Assembly (NCBI GenBank): GCA_029548365.1
Contig: JAKPNN010000015.1
Location: 1 to 56,332 of the forward strand
Length of the DNA: 56,332 bases
Source: Chloroflexota bacterium
GTDB lineage: Bacteria; Chloroflexota; Anaerolineae; Anaerolineales; Anaerolineaceae
Direction: 5' to 3'
Shown: positions 16,731 to 26,342 of the stretch, piece by piece
How positions within the stretch are numbered: the first letter of the stretch is position 1
Layout: the number at the start of each line of letters is the position of its first letter
Made by a program: the position numbers and the translations under genes
The notes under the pieces: generated by a model
What the model saw: only the letters and a program-made list of their open reading frames with translations
What the model was told of the DNA's origin: nothing
Databases searched by the model: none

Positions 16731-17375
16731 TTGTCACAAACAAACAAGCGCCAAAACCTGTTTGATCGTTGGGCGAGCACCTATGACGAAGACCTGGGGG
16801 GTGAGGAAACATTCCCGTTTTTCGGTTATGATGCTGTTTTGCAGAGCATGCTCACAGGCGCAGAAATCCAACCGGGTCACCGGGTCCTCGATGTGGGAAT
16901 TGGTACGGGTAATTTAGCCCGACAGTTGCCCATTCCTGGTGACCAAATCTGGGGCCTGGATTTCTCTGCAGCGATGTTGGAAAAAGCTCGCCTGGCGCTA
17001 CCCGCTGCACACCTTGTCCAGGCTGATCTGGCTGGTGAGGATTGGCTGGCGAAAATTGAACAGCGCTTTGAACACATCCTGTCAGCCTATACCCTGCATG
17101 AGTTTCCTGACCCCCTGAAAATAGAAATTTTGATCAAGCTGGCAAAAAATAGCCTGGAAGCAGGCGGGGAAATAATTATCGGTGATATTTCCTTTCAGAA
17201 TCAGGCTGATTACCGTTTTGCGCGGGAAAAGTATTTTGATTCATGGGATGAGGATGAATATTACTGGTGCGCCGAGCCCCTGACAGTCATACTCAACCAG
17301 GCTGGATTTTCCGTTCAATACGAGCAGATTTCTATTTGTGCTGGCACTTATCAATTGCACTGGAAAGGGTGTTGA
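16731..17375 (+). CDS. Class I SAM-dependent methyltransferase (YrrT-like)
   Basis: 214 residues. FDRWASTYDEDLGG near the N-terminus, SAM motif VLDVGIGTGNLA (about residues 52-63), the WGLDFS acidic strand and a SAYTLHEFPD motif 4 are all present. The start is a TTG, supported by a GAGG site about 9 bases upstream and by the family N-terminus; no ATG fits. The acceptor is unknown. The next gene follows after 4 bases. Confidence 0.85.
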   Translation: MSQTNKRQNLFDRWASTYDEDLGGEETFPFFGYDAVLQSMLTGAEIQPGHRVLDVGIGTGNLARQLPIPGDQIWGLDFSAAMLEKARLALPAAHLVQADLAGEDWLAKIEQRFEHILSAYTLHEFPDPLKIEILIKLAKNSLEAGGEIIIGDISFQNQADYRFAREKYFDSWDEDEYYWCAEPLTVILNQAGFSVQYEQISICAGTYQLHWKGC

Positions 17376-17379
17376 CCCG

Positions 17380-17793
17380 ATGGCTCACCAGCCAGAGACG
17401 CGCCTGGTCAAGTTGTGCGATTTACAGCCCTCACAGCTGTATATCAGCCGGGAAAAACTTACACGGGTTCAGGCCGGGCTTAATCCGCTTTGCCTGCAAA
17501 GCATTGATGCAGTACCCTTCAAGGATTTGGACGGTCTGTTGGTGATGACCGATGGCCATACCCGAGCTTTTGCAGTTTTTCTGGCGGGATTTGATGCCAT
17601 ACCGGCTTATCCCGATCCGGACGAACTGGATTGGGATGCTTACCGCATTTGTGTGAGCTGGTGCCATGCCGAGGAGATTTACTCCATCGCTGATTTGGCG
17701 AGTAGGCTGGTGGACGCCGGGGATTATGAGCGCCTATGGCATGACCGTTGCCGCGTCATGCAAGCTGAGCTGAAAAAAAACAGAGCCAGATAA
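17380..17793 (+). CDS. ParB/sulfiredoxin-like domain protein
   Basis: 137 residues from the ATG at 17380. The segment VKLCDLQPSQLYISREKL followed by MTDGHTRAFAVFLAG resembles the ParB/Srx nucleotide-binding fold, with GHTRA in the position of the GxRR-type catalytic loop. No helix-turn-helix is visible, so it is not a chromosome-partition protein. It is probably co-translated with the methyltransferase. Function unknown. Confidence 0.65.
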   Translation: MAHQPETRLVKLCDLQPSQLYISREKLTRVQAGLNPLCLQSIDAVPFKDLDGLLVMTDGHTRAFAVFLAGFDAIPAYPDPDELDWDAYRICVSWCHAEEIYSIADLASRLVDAGDYERLWHDRCRVMQAELKKNRAR

Positions 17794-17848
17794 ATCAATC
17801 AATGCCGTGTGATCGATTGGCAGGAAAAACAGGTTGTTTATTAACTGT

Positions 17849-17865
17849 TTGACAGGGCTTATAAT
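17849..17865 (+). promoter_or_regulatory. Promoter-like elements before the protease gene
   Basis: A perfect TTGACA (17849-17854) and a perfect TATAAT (17860-17865) occur, but only 5 bases apart, so they cannot form one promoter. The TATAAT, 43 bases before the start, is the more likely -10 box. Confidence 0.3.
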
Positions 17866-17908
17866 AAGGTGTTTATTACTGGTTTTCTATCAAAGAGCGA
17901 GGATGATG

Positions 17909-19795
17909 ATGGCTGATTACAAAACTGAAAATCACATTCCTGGAAAAGTACAACCCGGTTGGACTCAAAGACGCGCCCTGAATAAATGGCTTATCCTGGG
18001 CTTGCTAGCTTTTGTTATGATCGCGGGTTTGGGATGTCTGGAGTCCATGTTTAGCGGACAAACAGAAGGTGGGTTGACCGTCGAAGTTGCTGCACCGGCG
18101 GGTCCGGTTAGCATCGGAGAGACTTTCACCGTTGAAGTCGCGCTTTCTAACACCGGCAATCGAAATGTGACGGTTACCGAAATCCTTCTGCCAAATTCAA
18201 TGACCGAAAGAGCAAACATGCTCAGCGTCGATCCTGCGGGCTCTGGACTGCAGAATAAATTCGCATACGATATGATGATTGCTCCCAATGGTCGTGAAAA
18301 GGTGATCTTTCATTTTCAGGCGGTCAGTCCTGGTGAAATTAAAGACCAGGTGAGTGTGAAAACAAGTTTAGATTCGATTACTGCCCCTATCAGTGTGGTC
18401 ATCGCTGCCGGTCAAAGCGACGTGGTTTTAGAACCGACCGCAACGGCGTCAGTGGTGATGGGTGATGTGATCCCATTTCAGGCGGTTGTGCAGATTACCG
18501 CTCTTGTCGATTTCTATGGTGATGTGATTGATGGCTGGACGGGGTCTGGCACGATTATTTCTGAGGATGGGCTGATCCTGACCAACGCGCATGTGGTGCT
18601 TTCGGATCGGTTTTACACTGTGGTTGACCTGGTGGTCTCGATCACCGAAGAACAGGATCAACCGCCTACAGAAATGTTCTATGCGGATGTGCTGCAAGCG
18701 GACTATAACCTGGACCTGGCGGTAATTAAAATCAGGTCGGACCTGAATGGAAACCCACCAAATTTCAGCGCACTGGGGATCGAACCGGTGAAAATTGGAC
18801 GGGCTGAAACGCTTAAACTGGGTGATCCCCTCGTTATCATTGGTTATCCGGGCATTGGCGGTGAGACAATCACGCTGACGCGTGGAGAGGTAAGCGGTTT
18901 CACAGCGGAAGCTCCCTATGGCAACCGCGCTTACATCAAAACCTCGGCAACAATTGCTGGCGGCAACAGCGGTGGCCTGGCAGCTACCCCCCAGGGCGAG
19001 ATCATCGGTGTGCCCACCCAGGTCGGTTCGGGCGATTTGGAGGGGGAGGTCGTGGATTGCCGCGCCCTGGCGGATACGAACCGGGACGGCGTCATTGATG
19101 AATTTGATAACTGTGTTCCCACCGGCGGATTCATTAACGCGCTGCGTCCAATCAACCTGGCGCAACCCTTAATCGATGCTGCCCTGGCAGGCCAGGTGGC
19201 AATTATTGAGGAACCCCTGTCAGAAGAGTATGTCGATGAATACTCTTATGAAGGTGATATGTTGCTGCACGACACATTCGAAGATAATCGCAACAAGTGG
19301 CTGCTTGAAGATTATAACGAGGGCTGGGCGGATATTGTGGACCGGCAGTTGGTGATCAAAGTGATTGATGAAAGCACCTATATTTATTCAATCCTACCAG
19401 ATTCGTATTCAAATATCATCATGGTGGTTGATGCCGAGGTTTTGTTGGCTGCAGGAGACGGTGATTTTGGCTTCATCTGCGGCTATGTGGATGAAGAGAA
19501 CTTTACCGTCCTTGAAATCAGCGAAGATGGTTATTTCACAATCTGGGCGCTGGTGAATGATAAGTCGGTCTCGGTTGTAGATTGGACACTTTCGAGTTCT
19601 GTTCCCGCCAGCGGGATTAACACCTTGTCTGCTTATTGCGGAAATGATGGATTTGCCCTGGCGGTCAACAACATCCTGCTGGTTGATGTGGATAGCGATA
19701 TTTATCGACCTGGACAGGCCGGGCTCTTCGTCGGTACCTGGGACCAAAGGGAAATCATGGTTGGGTTTTCTGAATTCGCGATTTTTAAACCCTGA
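17909..19795 (+). CDS. HtrA/trypsin-like serine protease with CARDB-like N-terminal and lectin-like C-terminal domains
   Basis: 628 residues from the third of three consecutive ATGs, chosen because the GAGG site is 6 bases upstream. Order: membrane anchor (about residues 27-43, ending GLGC, a poor lipobox), a CARDB-like beta domain (about 55-170), a trypsin-fold protease with His228 (TNAHVV), Asp269 (NLDLAVIK) and Ser354 (GGNSGG), then a C-terminal jelly-roll-like domain (about 440-628). A calcium-loop sequence DTNRDGVIDEFD lies at about 389-400, inside the protease's end and flanked by two cysteines. There is no PDZ domain. It should be a surface protease; substrate unknown. Confidence 0.85.
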   Translation: MADYKTENHIPGKVQPGWTQRRALNKWLILGLLAFVMIAGLGCLESMFSGQTEGGLTVEVAAPAGPVSIGETFTVEVALSNTGNRNVTVTEILLPNSMTERANMLSVDPAGSGLQNKFAYDMMIAPNGREKVIFHFQAVSPGEIKDQVSVKTSLDSITAPISVVIAAGQSDVVLEPTATASVVMGDVIPFQAVVQITALVDFYGDVIDGWTGSGTIISEDGLILTNAHVVLSDRFYTVVDLVVSITEEQDQPPTEMFYADVLQADYNLDLAVIKIRSDLNGNPPNFSALGIEPVKIGRAETLKLGDPLVIIGYPGIGGETITLTRGEVSGFTAEAPYGNRAYIKTSATIAGGNSGGLAATPQGEIIGVPTQVGSGDLEGEVVDCRALADTNRDGVIDEFDNCVPTGGFINALRPINLAQPLIDAALAGQVAIIEEPLSEEYVDEYSYEGDMLLHDTFEDNRNKWLLEDYNEGWADIVDRQLVIKVIDESTYIYSILPDSYSNIIMVVDAEVLLAAGDGDFGFICGYVDEENFTVLEISEDGYFTIWALVNDKSVSVVDWTLSSSVPASGINTLSAYCGNDGFALAVNNILLVDVDSDIYRPGQAGLFVGTWDQREIMVGFSEFAIFKP

Positions 19796-19910
19796 GCGAT
19801 CCAGTTTAACTGCTATAAAAACATCGACCCCAGGAATGAAATTCGTTAGGGGATGTCGTTTTCAATCCATTTGATTGAATTATTCGCCCGTTTGACGACT
19901 GGTTTCAGGG

Positions 19911-20837
19911 TTATGGGTCATGGGCGAACCTGGCCGCGAATTCCTCCAGTGAATCGCTGCCGTGGATTTCGATCCGATGAAGATAAAACAAATTCCCCCA
20001 GGTGTGGGTAATTGAACCTCCCAGACCCATGCCCGCCTTGTAAGTAGCATTGCTGACAATTGTGGCGGTATATGGATCGATCAACCCGTAGGGATAGGCA
20101 AAAGTATTGACCGGTGCCTCCAGGGCAGCTTGCAGATCGTACTTTGATTGGGCAATTTCGTATTCAGCGGTGTAATGATTCTGGGTGACATCCAGGTGAG
20201 AGTAGCCGTGGCTTCCGACCTCCCAGCCGGCATCCAGCATGGTTTTGATTTGTTCCACATCGACAAAATTCGGAGAGCCATTGATGCGGTTGGCGACGAT
20301 GTAAAACACGCCCGGAAAACCGTACTCTTCCATGATGGGAAAGGCTTTCTCATACACACTTAAATGACCATCATCGAAGGTGAGCACGATTGGTTTTTCT
20401 GGCAGTTCACCGCCCTCCAGCAGCACGTCAACCAGGGTGGAGATCGTGATGGCGGTATAGCCTTGATCGAAAAGCCATTGCATTTGGGCGCGAAAATCGG
20501 GAACCGCTACCTGGTAGCGGTTATCGTAACCATCCCCGTCAATATGATGGTAAAGCAGAATCGGCGCTACGACCTCGCCGGGCTCGTGATACACCAAAAC
20601 AGGGGTGGACGTTGCTGTGGGCGGGGGTGGCGTTGGTGAAGGGGATGCTGTGACCGTCGCAGTAAGGGTGGGCGGCAGGACTTCAGCGGTGTGTGTGGGG
20701 TCAGGCTGTGTAGCGGTCAGGGTTTCGGAGGCAGCCGGTGCGGTTTCCACGGGTGTTTGTGGAAGGTGGCAACCCGTAAGGATGAGTGTGCCCATTAAAA
20801 AAATGGGTATTAACTGAAGTAAACGACTATTTTGCAT
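19911..20837 (-). CDS. Polysaccharide deacetylase lipoprotein
   Basis: 308 residues: lipobox LTGC (about residue 23), a Thr/Pro linker to about residue 78, then a NodB-type carbohydrate esterase domain with TFDDGH (metal-binding Asp pair) and SHGYSH (metal histidines), and FAYPYG. It probably removes acetyl groups from surface or environmental polysaccharide outside the cell. It is a single gene; the promoter region overlaps minisatellite-like sequence at 20926-20957. Confidence 0.92.
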   Translation of the reverse strand: MQNSRLLQLIPIFLMGTLILTGCHLPQTPVETAPAASETLTATQPDPTHTAEVLPPTLTATVTASPSPTPPPPTATSTPVLVYHEPGEVVAPILLYHHIDGDGYDNRYQVAVPDFRAQMQWLFDQGYTAITISTLVDVLLEGGELPEKPIVLTFDDGHLSVYEKAFPIMEEYGFPGVFYIVANRINGSPNFVDVEQIKTMLDAGWEVGSHGYSHLDVTQNHYTAEYEIAQSKYDLQAALEAPVNTFAYPYGLIDPYTATIVSNATYKAGMGLGGSITHTWGNLFYLHRIEIHGSDSLEEFAARFAHDP

Positions 20838-20925
20838 ATTGAGTCCATTTACATGTGTTCTTCATCCTGAAATCCCTTTCTGTTTTATTCTATACCTGTA
20901 AACATATTTCAGGACGGCACATCTG

Positions 20926-20957
20926 ATCCCTAAATCCTAATTCCTAATTTCCAATCA
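20926..20957 (-). repeat. Short CCTAAT-type minisatellite remnant
   Basis: CCCTAAATCCTAATTCCTAA is the reverse complement of the GATTAGGAATTAGG repeats seen at 27728, 34582 and 38229. Only about two units remain. Confidence 0.5.
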
Positions 20958-20984
20958 CAAAACCCGGCTCCTGGCTCCCCATCC

Positions 20985-21683
20985 TTACCGTCGCTGACTT
21001 CTGCCGCCGACCAAGGAGACGAAGTACAGCAATTGCATCAGGGAGGTGACGATGGCAGCCACATAAGTCAGTGCCGCGGCATTCAGCACCTGTTTCACGC
21101 CCTGGTCCTCTTCCTGAGTCATGATCAGGCCGCTGGATTTGAGCATGACGCGTGCCCGTCGAGAAGCGTTCAGTTCCACGGGCAGTGTCGCTACAGAAAA
21201 GATCACGCCTGCGGAGAAGGCAATCACTCCCAACCAGGCCAACCCGCTGATCTGGATGATCAGCCCGAGCATGATCAAAATCCAACCCAGGTTGGTGCCG
21301 ATATTCACCATTGGTACCAGGGCTGAGCGCAGACGCATGGGCAGATAGTTATCTTTATCCTGCTGGGCATGACCCAGTTCGTGGGCGGCAATCGCCATCG
21401 CTGCCACACTCGAGGTTTGGGCGACGCCCTGCGAGAGAGCCAGGGTTTTATTGCGCGGGTCGTAATGATCGGTTAGCTGACCGGCGATACCTTTGAGTTG
21501 CAGATTGTGCATACCCTGTCGTTCTAACAGGTGTTGCGCGACCTGAGCACCGGACATGCCAGACCGGTTTTGCACCTTGCTCCACTTGTTGTACCTGCTT
21601 TGGACATAAACCTGGGCTATCAACCCCAGCAGGAGCGCCGGGAGCATATAAACCAGGTAGTTGATGTTAAACATCGAATACAT
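20985..21683 (-). CDS. Zinc metallopeptidase, YugP-like membrane protein
   Basis: 232 residues with an N-terminal membrane helix, SGAQVAQHLLE, the zinc motif AAHELGHAQQ (His-Glu-x-x-His, about residues 100-104) and two or three C-terminal membrane helices. It matches the Zn_peptidase_2 family found in many Gram-positive and Chloroflexota genomes. Target proteins are not known. It ends an apparent two-gene unit with the S41 peptidase 24 bases upstream. Confidence 0.9.
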   Translation of the reverse strand: MYSMFNINYLVYMLPALLLGLIAQVYVQSRYNKWSKVQNRSGMSGAQVAQHLLERQGMHNLQLKGIAGQLTDHYDPRNKTLALSQGVAQTSSVAAMAIAAHELGHAQQDKDNYLPMRLRSALVPMVNIGTNLGWILIMLGLIIQISGLAWLGVIAFSAGVIFSVATLPVELNASRRARVMLKSSGLIMTQEEDQGVKQVLNAAALTYVAAIVTSLMQLLYFVSLVGGRSQRR

Positions 21684-21707
21684 TATTGTTTACCTTACTT
21701 TATTCAC

Positions 21708-23039
21708 TTATTTTATCAATTCTTTCAGGACCTCGATGGCTTTATCCAATTGCGGATCGAGCCCGGCCTCGTAATCTTCGGCGGTTAATTCGACGATATA
21801 TTCGGGTTCCAAGCCGACTTCGCTGATCTGGCGCCCGTTAGGTGTCAGCCAGCGGGCAATCGTGACGCGCACACCGCCCGCATCGCCTTCCAGTGCAATC
21901 CAGCTTTGAACAGAACCTTTGCCATACGTTATGTCGCCCACCAGCGGACCCCGGTTATAGTCCTGGATGGCACCGGCGGTGATCTCCGCGGCGGAAGCAG
22001 TGCCCCCATCAACCAGCACCACAAGCGGAATTTCAGTGGCTAACCCGCCCGATATTGCCTGGTATGTGAAGGTTTCGCCATCGCCATATTGTTCGAACAT
22101 GACCACACCGTCAGCGATGAATTCTGAAACCACCTGGATGGCGGTGTTGAGGTAACCGCCGCCATTGCCGCGCAAGTCGAGGATCAAACCTTCCGGATCC
22201 TGTGCCAGCAGGCTTTTTAAGGCATCTCGCAGTTGTTGGGTGGTTTTATCGCCGTAGTTAGATAATTCAATGTAGGCGATGTTGTCTTTCAGCATTTCAT
22301 GTTCCACAGTGGGGACGATGATGTTCGACCGCGTAATGACGACATCGAAGGTCTCGTCGCCGCGGCGGATGGTGAGGGTCACACGGGTTCCGGCAGGACC
22401 AAGAATGCGCCTGAGCGCCAGGTCGCCTGGGATGCCGGTCATATCCTCGCCGTCAATCGCGATGACGAGGTCTTTGGGCTGCAAGCCGGCTTCAGCAGCT
22501 GGAGAACCGCGCATGGGGCTGATGATCTCGATATAGTCTCCGGAGGTATCGACCCAGGCACCAATTCCTTCATACTCACCTTCCAGGTTTTCATTGGCCT
22601 GTTTAAACTCTTCGGGCGTCATATAAGAGGTATGCTTGTCTCCCAGGGCATCCAGCATGCCGATGATGGCGCCGCGCATCAGCGCCAATTGGTCTACGGG
22701 TTGATCAACATACAGCTCGTGGACAATATCCCAGGTCTCCCAGAAGGGGCTAAATAATCCTTGTAATTCCTCGGGAGTATCGCCCTCAGCATCTACATAG
22801 GGGATTTCAGGGCATTTTGGGCACTCAACTGGCGTGACGACGATGGATTCACCATCTTCGCCTGCTGTGATGACCGTCTCAGGGCAGGGCGGGCAGGACA
22901 CCGGTCCCGTAACGGGAACCGTGCTCCCCAGCAGCCGGGGGGTGATATAACCAGCGCCAAAACCCAGTCCAAAGCTAAACACCAAAAAAATCAGTGCGAG
23001 GACAATCAATAAACAGGTGCGGAGGCTTTTCGATTTCAT
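21708..23039 (-). CDS. S41 family C-terminal processing peptidase
   Basis: 443 residues from the ATG at 23039, chosen for the AAGGAG site before it (an ATG at 23060 is possible). Order: membrane anchor, a short exterior linker with two CPxC motifs (Cys49/52 and Cys73/76), a PDZ domain (about 150-235) and the tail-specific protease domain with nucleophile Ser349 (GGTASAAE) and Lys374 (TYGKGSVQ). It should degrade or mature exported proteins. The paired CPPC and CPKC motifs are unusual for CtpA proteins and might bind metal or form disulphides. Confidence 0.93.
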   Translation of the reverse strand: MKSKSLRTCLLIVLALIFLVFSFGLGFGAGYITPRLLGSTVPVTGPVSCPPCPETVITAGEDGESIVVTPVECPKCPEIPYVDAEGDTPEELQGLFSPFWETWDIVHELYVDQPVDQLALMRGAIIGMLDALGDKHTSYMTPEEFKQANENLEGEYEGIGAWVDTSGDYIEIISPMRGSPAAEAGLQPKDLVIAIDGEDMTGIPGDLALRRILGPAGTRVTLTIRRGDETFDVVITRSNIIVPTVEHEMLKDNIAYIELSNYGDKTTQQLRDALKSLLAQDPEGLILDLRGNGGGYLNTAIQVVSEFIADGVVMFEQYGDGETFTYQAISGGLATEIPLVVLVDGGTASAAEITAGAIQDYNRGPLVGDITYGKGSVQSWIALEGDAGGVRVTIARWLTPNGRQISEVGLEPEYIVELTAEDYEAGLDPQLDKAIEVLKELIK

Positions 23040-23392
23040 GCAAATCTCCTTCAAATCCATCGGCTCACCATGGATTGATGTTCTATTAAATTATTCCTTG
23101 AAGATTACCACATAAATGTTAACAATTGGTAGGAATGCGTGATGTATGTGAATTTTTCTGATGAGATTAAGCCTGTGTTCAAGCTGAGGTGTGGGTTAAT
23201 GCGCGTGATCAAGGGGAGGACTGGGGTATTTTTACCAGCCATGTTTCGCCAACCCATCCTACGACCCGTCTACTGTCTTTGGCCCTCCGTATTCCCTACT
23301 CCTCTTTCCGATCAACTATAATAAAGTGGAACATAAGCAGTACAAATTCCGTCTATAATGATGTCTATCTGACTCACACGGAGATCAAAAAA
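23040..23392. other. Divergent intergenic region, S41 peptidase / YIP1 operon
   Basis: 353 bases. Two TATAAT boxes on the plus strand (23317-23322 and 23354-23359) are candidate -10 elements for the exporter operon; neither has a clear -35 box. An open frame through this region would lengthen the YIP1 gene but lacks family sequence. Confidence 0.4.
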
Positions 23393-24184
23393 ATGGAAGA
23401 TGAGAGCAACCCCCCGCACTTACAAACTGAATCACCAAAAAGACATTGGCGTTTTTTATTAGAGATTTTTTATGCTCCACGGCGTGTTTTTAATGACTTA
23501 GCCAATATCGAGGTGAATGCCTGGCTAATTCCGATGCTGTTGCTGACAGCCTTGATTATCCTTGCTGCGCTGGCAGGCGGCCCTGCCAGGTTGCAGCACA
23601 CCCTCATGAACCTTCAACAGCCCCCAGACGATTTTTTGTACTGGACATCTGAACAACAAAACCAATTTGCAGAAGGACAGATCGCCATGCAAGGACCCCT
23701 GTTTACGGTTATCTTTCCAATGATTGGCAGCCTGGCTGGGCTATGGTTGGGCTGGTTCCTGCTCAGCAGCGTTTTGCACTTGCTGATGACGCTTAAGGGC
23801 TCCCGGCAAAGCCGCGAAGTCTACTTCAATTTTGTAGCCTGGGCAGCGGTTCCCTTTGGACTGCGCAGCCTGGTGCAAATCGTCGCGCTGCTTTCTACCC
23901 GGCAAATGATTAATAATCCCGGGCTTTCCGGGTTAATCAGTCAGCAGGCTGGCGGTTGGCAGGTTTACCTTCGATTGATTCTGGAGCTGGTGGACCTGTA
24001 CGGCATCTGGTTCCTCGTATTGCTCCTTGTGGGGAGCCCAATTATCAGCGACCTCAAAACAAGCAAGGCAATATCGACTGCGCTGATCGCCATTCTGATT
24101 TTTATCGTCCTGGCGCTAATCCCCGGCATTGTTCGTACTCAACTGGGTGGACTGGGTGCTGTGAGGCCGTTCATCTATTTTTAA
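23393..24184 (+). CDS. YIP1 family membrane protein
   Basis: 263 residues from the ATG at 23393 (GGAG about 10 bases upstream). The N-terminal RFLLEIFYAPRRVFNDLA followed by five membrane helices is the YIP1 domain pattern in bacteria. Its role is not known. It opens a four-gene operon with 9- to 12-base gaps and ends just before the ABC ATPase. Confidence 0.8.
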   Translation: MEDESNPPHLQTESPKRHWRFLLEIFYAPRRVFNDLANIEVNAWLIPMLLLTALIILAALAGGPARLQHTLMNLQQPPDDFLYWTSEQQNQFAEGQIAMQGPLFTVIFPMIGSLAGLWLGWFLLSSVLHLLMTLKGSRQSREVYFNFVAWAAVPFGLRSLVQIVALLSTRQMINNPGLSGLISQQAGGWQVYLRLILELVDLYGIWFLVLLLVGSPIISDLKTSKAISTALIAILIFIVLALIPGIVRTQLGGLGAVRPFIYF

Positions 24185-24193
24185 TGCTGTGTC

Positions 24194-24910
24194 ATGATGG
24201 ATTATATTAATACCACCAGCCTCACCAAGCACTACCGAATGGGCCTGGGTACCGTTAAGGCACTCAACGGCGTTGACCTGAACTTGCCTGAAAAATCCCT
24301 GTCGGTGGTGATGGGGCCTTCCGGCTCGGGGAAAAGTACGTTGCTGCACCTGCTTGGCGGACTGGACAGGCCTACCAGCGGCGAAATCTACCTGGATGGG
24401 AGTCGGCTGTCGCAGCTTGATGAAAACGACCTGGCTGTTTTCAGACGCCAGACTGTGGGTTTTGTTTTTCAATCCTTCAACCTGATTCAATCCTTCAATG
24501 CTGTGGAAAATGTCAGTTTTCCCATGCGTTTTATGAACACTCCCCGTAAAAAACGCAATGAAGCGGCTATGTTTTATTTAGAGCAGGTCGGGATTGCAGA
24601 CCGTGCCACCCACAAACCTGCTGAGCTCTCTGGGGGCGAGCAGCAACGTGTCGCCATCGCCCGAGCCCTGGTCAACAACCCCTCACTCATCCTGGCTGAT
24701 GAACCCACCGGAAATCTCGACACGACGATCGGGTTCAGCATCATGGAAATTTTGGCCTCGCTCAATCAATCCGGGCGGACGGTTCTGGTGGTTACCCACG
24801 ACCCGCGTATGACGCAGTTTGCTTCTCACATTATCTATTTGCTGGACGGTAAAATTGTAGAAGCCTCGGTCTATAACCAGGCTGCCCAGGAGATTACACA
24901 ATCTCGTTAA
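24194..24910 (+). CDS. ABC transporter ATP-binding protein (MacB/LolD type)
   Basis: 238 residues with Walker [10 protein letters not shown] (about residues 42-50), Q-loop FQSFNLI, signature LSGGEQQR, Walker [13 protein letters not shown] and H-loop VTHD. The sequence ADEPTGNLD is characteristic of the MacB/LolD/FtsE group, which works with FtsX-type permeases like the one encoded two genes on. ATGs at 24194 and 24197 are both possible. Confidence 0.93.
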   Translation: MMDYINTTSLTKHYRMGLGTVKALNGVDLNLPEKSLSVVMGPSGSGKSTLLHLLGGLDRPTSGEIYLDGSRLSQLDENDLAVFRRQTVGFVFQSFNLIQSFNAVENVSFPMRFMNTPRKKRNEAAMFYLEQVGIADRATHKPAELSGGEQQRVAIARALVNNPSLILADEPTGNLDTTIGFSIMEILASLNQSGRTVLVVTHDPRMTQFASHIIYLLDGKIVEASVYNQAAQEITQSR

Positions 24911-24920
24911 GGAACACAAC

Positions 24921-26330
24921 ATGAAAAAGAAATCCCTGTTACTGTTTTTCCTCGTGATCGTTTTATTATCCCAGGTGAAGATGCCTGTAAACGCACAGTC
25001 AGCATCTGAGCGCCCGGTGATTGCAATTGATTCGTACTCGACCGATATCACCCCTGCACGCGGCGAAACTTTCTCCATGACGATTGCCTTTCTGAACCGA
25101 GGGCAATTAGCCTCCACCAACCTGATGATTGAGTTTATTCCCGGTGACCTGATCCCGCGTGATACCGGCGGCTTCCAAACGATCTACCAGTTGATCACGG
25201 GCGAAAAGAAAAATATCACACAAACCTTTACGGTCAACCAGGATTTGTGGGGCGCGAGTATTGCCAACACAACCGTGAACATCAACTATTCCGATTACGA
25301 TGGCAATCTCTACAGCGATAGTTTTACCCTGGCGATTGACCTCAGGATCCCACCTTATGTTGCTCCAACCCCCACGCCAACCCCTACCCCAGCGACGATG
25401 TTGCATCCGCAGTTGGTGATTCAATCTTTTTCTACCGATGAAGCCATCCTGCAACCCGGCACGATTTTTGAGCTGACCCTCAACCTGATGAACCTGGGAA
25501 ATACTCCTGCTAAATCCGTCTCAATGGTTATGGGCGGCGGCACCGTGGAGACGAATATGGAAGGCACACCCCAGCCAGGCATCTCTGGCAGCACCGGAGA
25601 TTTTACCCGTTTTGCACCGCTTGATTCCTCCAACATTACGTTTATCGGGGATATCCCTCCCGGGGAAACCATCAAAACAACCCAGCGCATCATCGTCAAC
25701 GTTAATACGACCCCCGGTGCGCACTCTATTAATTACTCCTTCGTTTACCAGACTGAGGATGAGCAAAAAGTCGTCGACAACCAGGTGATCACCCTGCTGG
25801 TTTATCGCCTGCCTTCTTTGCAGGTTGACTTCTCTATGGATCCAGGAGCGTTTTTTGCCAATCAGCCCAATATCCTGCCCTTGCAGGTGGTTAATCTTAG
25901 CAAGCAATCCGTTATTTTGGGGAATATGCTGGTTTCTGCCAACGACGCTCTGCTTGAGAACAACACGGCACTGGTTGGTGTGATTGAACCGGGCTTCTAC
26001 TTCACCCTGGACACCATGATCACACCCTTCCAGGTCGGGCCGATGGAAATCCTGGTCAGCGTCCATTTTACGGATGATTTTAACCAGGCGCGCACCTTCG
26101 AAACCACGCTCCTGATTGATGTGGTGGAGATGGATGTGGGTGATTTTTATCCAGACGATGATTCCTTCTCACCGCATGATGGCTTTGAAGATTGGGAACC
26201 CCCAGCGATAGAGGAAACCTTCTGGCAAAAATTACTCCGTGTGCTCAAAGGTCTGATCGGGCTGGATAGCGGAGTCAAGACCGATCCCGTGTTTTTTGAA
26301 GATGCAATGATGCCCAGCGACCTGCCTTGA
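24921..26330 (+). CDS. Exported CARDB / S-layer-like domain protein of the ABC exporter operon
   Basis: 469 residues. A signal peptide ends near VNAQSA (about residue 27). Two beta-sandwich regions with the CARDB-like pattern ('GETFSMTIAFLNRGQ' and 'GTIFELTLNLMNLGN') are separated by a PTPTPTPTP linker at about 150-160; a third domain and an acidic tail follow. I see no coiled-coil hairpin of a MacA/HlyD adaptor. It sits between the ATPase and permease genes and is likely the exterior partner of the exporter. Confidence 0.72.
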   Translation: MKKKSLLLFFLVIVLLSQVKMPVNAQSASERPVIAIDSYSTDITPARGETFSMTIAFLNRGQLASTNLMIEFIPGDLIPRDTGGFQTIYQLITGEKKNITQTFTVNQDLWGASIANTTVNINYSDYDGNLYSDSFTLAIDLRIPPYVAPTPTPTPTPATMLHPQLVIQSFSTDEAILQPGTIFELTLNLMNLGNTPAKSVSMVMGGGTVETNMEGTPQPGISGSTGDFTRFAPLDSSNITFIGDIPPGETIKTTQRIIVNVNTTPGAHSINYSFVYQTEDEQKVVDNQVITLLVYRLPSLQVDFSMDPGAFFANQPNILPLQVVNLSKQSVILGNMLVSANDALLENNTALVGVIEPGFYFTLDTMITPFQVGPMEILVSVHFTDDFNQARTFETTLLIDVVEMDVGDFYPDDDSFSPHDGFEDWEPPAIEETFWQKLLRVLKGLIGLDSGVKTDPVFFEDAMMPSDLP

Positions 26331-26342
26331 TGGAAACTCGCA

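Noticed and set aside
23189-23392. Longer YIP1 protein starting at 23189
   Set aside because: The additional 68 residues lack family sequence and a ribosome site, while the ATG at 23393 has GGAG at a good distance.
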